Part shown: one piece after another, positions 36,485 through 43,832 of the stretch
Position numbering within the stretch: the stretch's first letter is position 1
Layout: the number at the start of each line of letters is the position of its first letter
Origin: Deltaproteobacteria bacterium
GTDB taxonomy: Bacteria > Myxococcota_A > Polyangia > GCA-2747355 > JADLHG01
DNA length: 64,000 nt
Direction of reading: 5' to 3'
Assembly: GCA_020848905.1 (NCBI GenBank)
Contig: JADLHG010000041.1
Span: 1 to 64,000, forward strand
Notes under the pieces: model-generated
The model's database searches: none
Told to the model about the DNA's origin: nothing
What the model saw: only the letters and a program-made list of their open reading frames with translations
Program-made: the position numbers and the translations under genes

Positions 36485-37828
36485 TCAGCGCTTGAGCTTG
36501 TACTTTTTGATCAGCCGGAAGAGGTGGACGCGGTCGATCCCCGACTGGCGCGAGGCTTCGGCCACATTGTGATCGCAGCGTTCTAGAAGCCTCGCTAAAT
36601 AATGCATGTCGAAGTGCTCGAGCCAGATCGCCTTGGCGTCCTTGAAGGGGAGCGCGTCGAGCTGGTCGAGCCCCATGGGGTGGTGCGGCGCGCTCACCTG
36701 CAGATCCTCGAAGGGGTCGATCCCCGTCTGGCTCGCCGAGAGCGTGACCAGCCGCTCGAGGAAGTTGCGAAGCTCGCGGACGTTGCCGGGCCACGGGTGT
36801 CGCACGAGCTGCTGGAGCGTCTCGCGGCTCAGCGCGGGGGGGGCCGCCAGCCCGAACCGCTCGGCGATCTCGGGGAGCAGCCGCTCGACGAGCAGCTCGA
36901 CGTCCTCGGGGCGATCGCGGAGCGGGGGCACCCGGAGGTGCATCACGGCCAGCCGGTAGAAGAGGTCCGCGCGGAAGGTCCCCTGGTTCACCGCGCGCTG
37001 CAGGTCACGGTTCGTCGCGGCGACGATGCGCACGTTCACCTCGCGGTGCACGTTTTCGCCGAGGCGCTTGACCTGGCCGCGCTCCAGCATGCGCAGGAGG
37101 CGGGGCTGCATCGCCAGGTCCAGCTCGCCGATCTCGTCGAGAAAGACGGTGCCCGTGTGGGCCTGCTCGAAGGCTCCGGGGCGGTCGGCCTGCGCGTTCG
37201 TGAAGGCGCCGCGCAGGTGCCCGAAGAGTTCGCTCTCGATCAACGTGGGAGGGATCGCCCCGCAGTCCACCACCACGAAGGGGCCGCTGCTGCGGCGGCT
37301 GTGCTGGTGGAGCTCCCAGGCGAGGAGCTCCTTGCCCGTCCCCGTCTCCCCCTCGAGGAGGACCGTCACCTCTTGCGGCGCGGCCAGCTCCATCCGGCGG
37401 AAGAGCTCGCGCATCGAGGGGCTTCGACCGAGCAGGCCGCCGAAGTGATCTTCGGCCAGGATCGGCACCTCCTCTTCCTCGGTGAGCGGCGTGAAGCGGA
37501 GCAGCGTTTCGCCGAGGCGCAGGTCCACCGGGCCCCGGGCCACGACCTGCTTCAGCGTGACGTTGCCGAGCGTGGTGCCGTTCGTGCTGTCCAGGTCGGC
37601 GAGGAGAAAACCCGCGGGCGTGGATTCGACGCGCAGGTGGTGGCGCGACACGGCCGTGTCGTTCAGCACGAGCTCGTTCTGGGGCGCCGAGCCGACGGTG
37701 ACCTGGTCCTTGGCGCTCGTGAGCCCGCGCCCCTTGTCCGGGCCCTCGAGCACGGCGAGCGAGAAGCGGCGCCGAAAGAATCGGGGCCTCTCGCCGTCGA
37801 GCTGCACCCGCGTTGTCGTGTCCCTCAT
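36485..37828 (-). CDS. FHA-domain sigma-54 enhancer-binding regulator
   Basis: 447 residues. FHA domain about 22-110 (VTVGSAPQNELVLNDTAVSRHHLRV, DLDSTNGTTLG), then AAA+ about 130-365 with Walker A GETGTGKELLA, Walker B TVFLDEIGEL and Arg finger region FRADLFYRLAV. The sigma-54 contact loop reads GAFTNA rather than GAFTGA. C-terminal Fis-type HTH (NVAEASRQSGIDRVHLFRLIKKY). The FHA domain should read phosphothreonine, probably placed by the kinase encoded just upstream; ATGA links the two genes. Confidence 0.95.
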   Translation of the reverse strand: MRDTTTRVQLDGERPRFFRRRFSLAVLEGPDKGRGLTSAKDQVTVGSAPQNELVLNDTAVSRHHLRVESTPAGFLLADLDSTNGTTLGNVTLKQVVARGPVDLRLGETLLRFTPLTEEEEVPILAEDHFGGLLGRSPSMRELFRRMELAAPQEVTVLLEGETGTGKELLAWELHQHSRRSSGPFVVVDCGAIPPTLIESELFGHLRGAFTNAQADRPGAFEQAHTGTVFLDEIGELDLAMQPRLLRMLERGQVKRLGENVHREVNVRIVAATNRDLQRAVNQGTFRADLFYRLAVMHLRVPPLRDRPEDVELLVERLLPEIAERFGLAAPPALSRETLQQLVRHPWPGNVRELRNFLERLVTLSASQTGIDPFEDLQVSAPHHPMGLDQLDALPFKDAKAIWLEHFDMHYLARLLERCDHNVAEASRQSGIDRVHLFRLIKKYKLKR

Positions 37829-39795
37829 GGGTCGCTCTGGTCGAAGCTGAAGACCTTAGTATGCCCGGCGGGGACCTGGGCCACAAACGTTCGCAGGAGC
37901 TTGCCCTGGGCGTCGCGGAGCTGGACCCGATGACCTCCCGCCCCGACCTTCAGGCTGCGCAGGGGGGTGATGCCGACGGGACGTCCGTCGACGAATACCT
38001 TGGCCCAGGGGATGGAGTTGACGGTGAGGAAGCCGTGGGAGGCGGGGGCCGTGGAGCCGCGTCGCTTGAGGACGGCGAGCAGCTTCTGATCGCCGCGGCC
38101 CGCCGGGATGGTGGTCCGGTAGGGCAGATATCCGGAGCGCACGACCTCGACCTCGTACGCGCCGGCGGGGGCCGGGTAGGCGAGGGGGGCGCGGCCGATC
38201 ACCACTCCGTTGAGGAGCACCGTGGCGCCCGGCGGCTCGGAGTTGACGAGGAGCTGGGTCGGCGTCTCGCCCGCGCCGGAGCTCGGCGGCGGGCGTGCGT
38301 CGGCGCGCCGGGGCGGAGGGCTGGGGGCGAGCGGCTTCTGCGTCGGGACCGCAAGGCGCGCGGGGGAGGCGTCGGCGCGCGACGAGAGCGTGCTCGGAGC
38401 GGTCACGGAGGGGCGTGTATCGTCGTCGGAGGGCCGCCCTCCGCCGAGCAAGCGCGTGAGCAGGATCGTGGCCCCGGCGGTGACCAGCGCGACGGCCGCG
38501 AGGGGGAGCAGCGAGCGGAGGCGCGTGCCGCGTCGCGGAGGGCGGGGCGCGCGGGGGAGCGGGAGCGGCGTCACGAGGTCCGGCGTCGAGCGGGAGGGCC
38601 CCGAGCGGGAGGGCGCCGAGCGGGACGGCGGCGGCTCTACGGCGCGCTCCGCCGATCGGTCTGCCGGGCGCTCCGTCGGCCTCGGCGTCGGCCGAGCGGT
38701 GGCCGTGGTGCGCGGGCGGATCTGCGTGATGGGCGTGGGCGTCATGGGCACGGGCGTCACGAGGCCTACGGCGACGGCCGCTTCCTTCGCGCCCACGACG
38801 GCGGTGTCGTCGCGTCCCGGGTCGGTTCCGCCGAGGAGCGCGTGGACCAGGACGTCCGCCGGGCGTGCCGCCTCGCGGGCGCGTCGGGCCCGCGTCACCC
38901 AGGCCGCGAGGGTCCGCGCGTCCGGCGAAGGGTGCGGCAGCTCCGCCAGGTAGGCCTCGAGGTCGCGTCGCAGCGCGCCAGCATCCGGATAGCGCTCCTC
39001 GCGGGCGCGGCGCAGGCAGCGGGCCAGGATGGGGACGAGCGCGCGATGGGGCTCGGAGAGCCAGCTCTCGTCGAGGCGGTAGCGACAGGCGCGCACCGCG
39101 TCCAGCGTCTCGACGTCGTTTCGACTGTAGAAAGGGGGCGAGCCGAAGAGCATCTGGTAGAGCACGGCGCCGAGCGCGAAGAGGTCGGTGCGCGCGTCGA
39201 CCTCGGCCCCCGGCGTGGCTTGCTCGGGGGACATGTAGTCGAACTTGCCCTTGATCGATCCGTCGACCGTCTTGTCCGAGCGCAGGGCCGAGCGGGCGAT
39301 GCCGAAGTCCGCGAGCTTCACTTCCCCTCGGTGGGAGACTAAGATGTTGTGCGGCGAGATGTCGCGGTGGACGATGCGGAGCGGCGTGCCGCGCGGGCTC
39401 GTGCGGCCGTGGATGTACTCGAGGGCGGAGGCGAGCTGCACCGCCAGGTAGGCGGCGAGCGGCGGACCCGGTAGCTCCTCTCCCCCGGGCCCGAGCAGCG
39501 TGTCGAGGTCGGCGCCGTCCACGTGCTCGAGGGCGAGGTAGCACGTGCCCTGCATCTCACCGAAGTCGTGGATGCGGACGATGTTCGGGTGCTCCAGCGA
39601 GGCGACGACGAGTGCTTCTTCCCGGAAGAGCTGCCGAAAGCGAGGGTCGCGGGCGTGCTGCGGCAGCACGCGCTTGAGGACCACCGTCTGCTCGACCCCA
39701 TCGGGGCGCACGAGCGCCGCGCGGAAGACCTCGGCGGTGCCCCCCACCGCGATCCGGTCCCGTAGCCGGTACTTGCCGAACTCTTGGGGGTTCAT
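37825..39795 (-). CDS. Ser/Thr protein kinase with membrane helix and two PEGA domains
   Basis: 656 residues from ATG 39795. Kinase about 8-280: Gly loop VGGTAEVF, VVLKRVL, HRDISPHN catalytic loop, LADFGIA and SPEQATPG. Pro/Arg-rich linker, one membrane helix (LLPLAAVALVTAGATILL, about 423-446), then two PEGA modules (LLVNSEPPGATVLLNGVVIG, and LTVNSIPWAKVFVDGRPVG) outside the membrane. It probably passes an envelope signal to the FHA regulator, whose gene follows with an ATGA overlap. The start codon shares the CATG palindrome with the divergent gene's start. Confidence 0.94.
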   Translation of the reverse strand: MNPQEFGKYRLRDRIAVGGTAEVFRAALVRPDGVEQTVVLKRVLPQHARDPRFRQLFREEALVVASLEHPNIVRIHDFGEMQGTCYLALEHVDGADLDTLLGPGGEELPGPPLAAYLAVQLASALEYIHGRTSPRGTPLRIVHRDISPHNILVSHRGEVKLADFGIARSALRSDKTVDGSIKGKFDYMSPEQATPGAEVDARTDLFALGAVLYQMLFGSPPFYSRNDVETLDAVRACRYRLDESWLSEPHRALVPILARCLRRAREERYPDAGALRRDLEAYLAELPHPSPDARTLAAWVTRARRAREAARPADVLVHALLGGTDPGRDDTAVVGAKEAAVAVGLVTPVPMTPTPITQIRPRTTATARPTPRPTERPADRSAERAVEPPPSRSAPSRSGPSRSTPDLVTPLPLPRAPRPPRRGTRLRSLLPLAAVALVTAGATILLTRLLGGGRPSDDDTRPSVTAPSTLSSRADASPARLAVPTQKPLAPSPPPRRADARPPPSSGAGETPTQLLVNSEPPGATVLLNGVVIGRAPLAYPAPAGAYEVEVVRSGYLPYRTTIPAGRGDQKLLAVLKRRGSTAPASHGFLTVNSIPWAKVFVDGRPVGITPLRSLKVGAGGHRVQLRDAQGKLLRTFVAQVPAGHTKVFSFDQSDP

Positions 39796-40879
39796 GCCTC
39801 GAGGCGCCTGGTTTCCGTATCGTATCACGGCGGCGGCGCTCTCGGTCCTGCCCGTCGTCGTCGGCTTCGCGGCCGGAAGCCTCGCCGGCGGGGGGATCGC
39901 ACGCGCGGAAGGCGAGGGTTCGGTGCTCGTGCTCTCCGTCGGGGCGGAGCGTGGCGACGGCGAGGACTCCGGGGCGCGAGCCGTGGCCGTCGCGCGGGCC
40001 ACGCTGGCGCTGCAGACCGCGCGTCGGGACTACGCGCAGAGCCGCTTCGCCCGCTGCGCCGAGCGGCTGGAGGGTGCGGAGCGGCTTCTGCGCGCGCACG
40101 CCGAGGGAGCGGTGGGGCTCGAGCTGGCCCAGCGGCTCAACCTCTGGGCGGGGCTCTGCCACTCGGTCGGCGGCGCCACCGAGACGGCGCGGCGGGCCTT
40201 CGCGCGGGCGGGACGACTCCCCGGGCCGGGACCCGACCCGCAGGTCTTTCCCCCCGCGGTGATGAAGCTCTATCGCCAGGTGACGGGGGACGGGGCGCGT
40301 CGGCGGTGCGCGCTGAAGCTCGACGGGGACGGCAAGGAGCTGCGCCTCGACGGGAGGAGCGCCGCGGCGGGGGAGCTCGTCGAAGCGGGAGAGCACTACG
40401 CGAGCTGGCGGACGAGCGGTCCGCGGGCGGACCTGGTGCGCGTCGGAGAGGATTGCTCGCTCGTGCTGCCCGAGGGCGTTGCAGGGGGCGCGGCCTTGAC
40501 GCGCGAGGAGGCGGGGCAGCCCGAGCTCCTCGCGGCCGTGGGGGCGGCGGCTGGCGTCGAGCGCCTCGTGCTCGTGGGGGTGGAGCGCGAGGGCTTTCTG
40601 CTCGGGGTCTTCGACGTGCGTCGGGGTGTCTTCCTGGCGCGTCCGGCGCTGCGGGCGAGCGCGAGCGCGCTGGCCGCGGGTCGCTGGATCGAGAAGGGGC
40701 GCGGGCATAAGGGCCCGGACGAGCCCGGAGGCCGTCGCTCGACCGAGGAGCGTTCGGCGGGGCGGGCGTGGTACACGCGCTGGTGGGTCTGGACGCTCGT
40801 GGGCGCCGCCGTCACGGCGACCGCGGTGATCCTGCCCGTCGCGCTGACCTCCGGGAGGCGCTATGAGCTGGTCTTCTGA
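39794..40879 (+). CDS. Exported TPR-like protein with C-terminal membrane helix
   Basis: 361 residues from ATG 39794, inside the same CATG as the kinase start; GGGGG precedes it by about four bases. A hydrophobic N-terminus (TAAALSVLPVVVGFAAGSLAGGGIARA) acts as signal or anchor. About 60-150 look like helical repeats (TARRDYAQSRFARCAERLEGAERLL, WAGLCHSVGGATETARRAFARAG). C-terminal helix WWVWTLVGAAVTATAVILPVAL. This layout is common beside PEGA/TPR kinase genes in myxobacteria. Divergent from the kinase; function unknown. Confidence 0.75.
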   Translation: MPRGAWFPYRITAAALSVLPVVVGFAAGSLAGGGIARAEGEGSVLVLSVGAERGDGEDSGARAVAVARATLALQTARRDYAQSRFARCAERLEGAERLLRAHAEGAVGLELAQRLNLWAGLCHSVGGATETARRAFARAGRLPGPGPDPQVFPPAVMKLYRQVTGDGARRRCALKLDGDGKELRLDGRSAAAGELVEAGEHYASWRTSGPRADLVRVGEDCSLVLPEGVAGGAALTREEAGQPELLAAVGAAAGVERLVLVGVEREGFLLGVFDVRRGVFLARPALRASASALAAGRWIEKGRGHKGPDEPGGRRSTEERSAGRAWYTRWWVWTLVGAAVTATAVILPVALTSGRRYELVF

Positions 40880-41339
40880 GAACGCGCGCTGCGGCGAATC
40901 CGTCCGGCTGGTGGAGGCCGCGGTCGTTCTGCTCCTCGGGCTCTGCGGCGGCAATTGCGGCGGCGGCGTGGAGGCGGTGCTCGTGCGTCTGGACAAGGCC
41001 TCCTGCGACGTGAAGCTCCTCGAGGAGCTGCGCTCGGTTCAGGTGGTAGTTCGCGGGAAGGACCCGTTGCGCGGGCCGTGCATGTCCGTGCGGGTGAAGA
41101 CCCTCGAGGAGCTGCAGACCGAGCTCGCCCGGAACGTGCGCCTCGGCGACCTCCCCGCGGGAGAGGTGACGCTGACGGTGCTCGGTTACGACGGCTCGGG
41201 TTGCAAGAGCGACGACGCGATGCTCTGCGGGACGACTGCGCTCACCCTGCCGGTGAGCGCGGGCAGCGTGAGTGTGCCGCTGCTCTGCCACCGCGGCTCG
41301 TCCCCCCCGGCCAGCTTCACCTCGTGCGCGGGGCTCTAG
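40863..41339 (+). CDS. Small exported Cys-rich protein
   Basis: 158 residues from ATG 40863, overlapping the previous gene's end by 17 bases. Hydrophobic segment LVEAAVVLLLGLCGGNCGGGV may be a late signal peptide, with possible lipobox LLGLCGG. The rest is beta-rich with GYDGSGCKSDDAMLCG and final Cys residues. It reads like an Ig-like fold domain. Not recognised. Likely translated with the upstream gene. Confidence 0.68.
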   Translation: MSWSSENARCGESVRLVEAAVVLLLGLCGGNCGGGVEAVLVRLDKASCDVKLLEELRSVQVVVRGKDPLRGPCMSVRVKTLEELQTELARNVRLGDLPAGEVTLTVLGYDGSGCKSDDAMLCGTTALTLPVSAGSVSVPLLCHRGSSPPASFTSCAGL

Positions 41340-41358
41340 GGCCGAGGCCCCGGAGCAC

Positions 41359-42495
41359 TCATCGCGCGCGCAGGAGCTCCAACCTGGCGACGCCGTTCCG
41401 AGAGATCCGCTCGACCCAGGTCCTGACGCGGCTGTCGAGGGCGCGCAGCAATACTCGCTGAAGCAGATCTCGCGGCAGGTTGAGCCAGCGCCGCGCCGGC
41501 GAGCTCCGTTCCTTCTGCAGGTCGGCGATCAGTCCCTCGACGTCCGCGCGGAGGTGATCGCGTCTCGCGAGGGCGGCGGCCACGAAGCGCTGCCGGGCCG
41601 GTCCCGCGGGGAAGGCGCGCTGCGCGTAGCGGCGCACGAGGCGGGAGAAGGTCTGCCGGGGAACGCGCTCGACGCGCGCCACCTCGTCGAGGAGGAGCTC
41701 GAGGTCGAGCTCGACGCGCCCGTGCACGTAGGCATCGAAGACCGCATTCTGGGGCCCGGCGCTCAAGCCGAGGTAGCGGCGGAAGCGAGTCAGACGATCG
41801 GGCTGGCCCTTGTGGTAGCGGCTGTCTCCGGGGGAGAACGCGCGGTCGAAGTCCACGTTCGCCGGTAGCCCCTCCTCCTGCGTGCCAGCCCCCGACCACA
41901 GCAGGTACTGCCCCACGTGCGAGTCCGAGTTCCAGAGCCACCAGTCAGCGACGATGCTGCGCAGGATCTCGTTACGCTGGCTGGGGGTCCAGGTGCGGAC
42001 GTCGCGGCCGAGCGTGCGCGGCTTGCCGCCCGTCTTCGTCTGGAAAGGAATGACGGGCTTCACGACGACCTCGACGACCTTGGAGAGGGCCGGCACGTAG
42101 AGGGACCTGAGCGCGGCGGGCACGCTCGGCAAACCGGCCCGGCTGCGAAGCTCGGCGCTCACCACCTCGGCCATCATCTCGGCCGGGGAGCCGTGCTTGG
42201 CGATCACGAGCTCGCCAGTGGCGGTTCGATAGAACGCGATGGGCTTGGTGCCGGCCGGCGGAGAGAGCGTCGGGTCCACCGTGAGGGCCTGCTGCTCGAT
42301 GACGGACCGCTGGGCCGCGAGCCGGGCCGCGACGGCGTCTCGGTCGTCAGCGCGTGCCGGGCCGCTCGAGAGGAGCAGCGCGCAGACGGGGAGCAGGACC
42401 AGGGCGCGGGAGCGAGGCGAAGGGGAGGGTCGATGCGAAGGGGCCAGGCGATGCGGGGCGGCGACGGGATGGCGACGGGATTTAGGCATGTTCAT
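41359..42495 (-). CDS. Exported HipA/FAM20-like kinase-fold protein
   Basis: 378 residues from ATG 42495. A signal peptide follows a basic Pro-rich n-region (LVLLPVCALLLSSGPARA, to about 49). The body resembles atypical kinases: IAFYRTATGELVIAKHGS with Lys 100, AEVVSAELRSRAGLPSVPAAL, VVVKPVIPF, IVADWWLWNSDSHVGQYLL (about 181-199, like a D-x-H-x-x-N catalytic segment with Gln in place of Asn) and NVDFDRAF (213-220, like the metal Asp). If real, it would be an exported kinase or pseudokinase. Fold assignment is my inference; a HHpred match would decide. Stop 41359 is 20 bases from the convergent gene's stop. Confidence 0.62.
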   Translation of the reverse strand: MNMPKSRRHPVAAPHRLAPSHRPSPSPRSRALVLLPVCALLLSSGPARADDRDAVAARLAAQRSVIEQQALTVDPTLSPPAGTKPIAFYRTATGELVIAKHGSPAEMMAEVVSAELRSRAGLPSVPAALRSLYVPALSKVVEVVVKPVIPFQTKTGGKPRTLGRDVRTWTPSQRNEILRSIVADWWLWNSDSHVGQYLLWSGAGTQEEGLPANVDFDRAFSPGDSRYHKGQPDRLTRFRRYLGLSAGPQNAVFDAYVHGRVELDLELLLDEVARVERVPRQTFSRLVRRYAQRAFPAGPARQRFVAAALARRDHLRADVEGLIADLQKERSSPARRWLNLPRDLLQRVLLRALDSRVRTWVERISRNGVARLELLRAR

Positions 42496-42881
42496 CGGGC
42501 GCCGTGTGCAAGTGGTGTTCCGGACGCGCGACGGGTTCAGGACCTGGAATCAGGGCGGATTCCGCGGCTGCGGACAAGCCATGGCGGCGGCCGGCACTGG
42601 CCAGGCGGCTAGGCTGCGAGCCGTCAGGCGGTGGGGCGAGGAACGGGAAACGAGGGCGAGTCACGGTGGCGCGGGTGCAGGTCCCGCGGTCGGGGGGTGG
42701 ACCCCTTCCCCGAGGTGGCCGCAGAGGTCGGTGGACGTAGGGCTCGCAGGCCCTAGCGCCGAGGGCGGAGGTCCGTCGAGGCGACGAACGTGAAGGCTCT
42801 GTAGATAGTTGCCTTCCTTGGCGGTTGCGTGGTGCGCGGCACGAAAAGTGCTTTGGCCTCTACTGCGACGAGGAGGGACCC
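42496..42881. other. Divergent intergenic region, nothing clear
   Basis: GC-rich spacer between the kinase-like gene (minus) and a secreted protein gene (plus). A small agggc...gccct hairpin lies near 42745-42760 and a strong RBS (aggaggga) ends the region. I see no convincing -10/-35 pair and no gene. Confidence 0.5.
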
Positions 42882-43832
42882 ATGCAGCCGAGCCGCCGAG
42901 CCTACCTTTCTGTCTTGATCGTTGCCCTGGTTCTGACTGGGCCCGCCTATGCGAAGAACAGCGGCCAGCGGAAGGCAACGCAAGAGGCGTTCTGGGCACG
43001 CACGGACCGCGGCCTGGAGCTCCGAGACTACATGGCGAGCGGGGGGCCCGCGGGCAAGGGCCCGGCCTATGTCAAGACGGGGGTCAGCCCCGGCGCGCTC
43101 CTGAAGCAGATCCGTGCTGCGGCGCAGGAGCAGCGCCTGCCGCGCCGGATGGTGAAGGAGGTCATGGCGGCAGCGGAGGAGGCCCTGCGATCGGTGCCCG
43201 GGGGCACCCGCAGCATGATGCAGGTCGACGCGCAGCTCGCGAAGATCCTAGCCGGTGACAAGATGATCGAGGTCGTGGCCAAGGCCAAAAAGCCTGGCGG
43301 AGGCCAGGTGCGAATCTTCGCGGGCGCAGGGCTGGTGTCGGTTGTGCGCGAGTGGACCGAGAAGGGGAAGCGTCACGAGCAGGTCACCTCCGTCGCCGGG
43401 GTGCCCACCGGTGAGGCCAAGACGGGTCAGCGCGCCGACAATCTCCTGCTCGTGCGGAAGGAGCACTTCGTGAACGGAGAGCTCGTTGCGGGCGAGCCGC
43501 AGATCAAGACCCTCGTCCACGCCAGCAACCCGAGCCTAGCCGCGCATAGCCTCACCGAAGGCCTCTACGACAACATGATGGGCGTCCGTCTGGCGCCCAC
43601 GGCCTTCGCCGAGATATCCCAGATGCTCACCCTCGGTGTGCTGGCGACGGCGACGCAAGACGGCCGGCTCACGCAGCAAACAATGGACGCCTTCCTCGCA
43701 GCTCAGCCGGACGCGGCCATGAAGAGAGCACTCATCGGGCTGCTTCGGGCCGGCGGGCCTCCCGTGACGCTGGAGCGCGTGCAGCGGCGCGCGGCCAAGA
43801 TCCGGAAGGCAGCGGAGCGGGGCACCCCCTGA
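42882..43832 (+). CDS. Secreted protein of unknown family
   Basis: 316 residues from ATG 42882 with aggaggga just upstream. Signal peptide YLSVLIVALVLTGPAYA. The body alternates helices and strands: VSPGALLKQIRAAAQEQRLPRRMVKEVM, GGGQVRIFAGAGLVSVVREWTEKGK, NLLLVRKEHFVNGEL, GLYDNMMGVRLAPTAFAEIS. No Cys after the signal. No family recognised. Its 3' end overlaps on the opposite strand the apparent tail of the M4 protease frame. Confidence 0.78.
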   Translation: MQPSRRAYLSVLIVALVLTGPAYAKNSGQRKATQEAFWARTDRGLELRDYMASGGPAGKGPAYVKTGVSPGALLKQIRAAAQEQRLPRRMVKEVMAAAEEALRSVPGGTRSMMQVDAQLAKILAGDKMIEVVAKAKKPGGGQVRIFAGAGLVSVVREWTEKGKRHEQVTSVAGVPTGEAKTGQRADNLLLVRKEHFVNGELVAGEPQIKTLVHASNPSLAAHSLTEGLYDNMMGVRLAPTAFAEISQMLTLGVLATATQDGRLTQQTMDAFLAAQPDAAMKRALIGLLRAGGPPVTLERVQRRAAKIRKAAERGTP

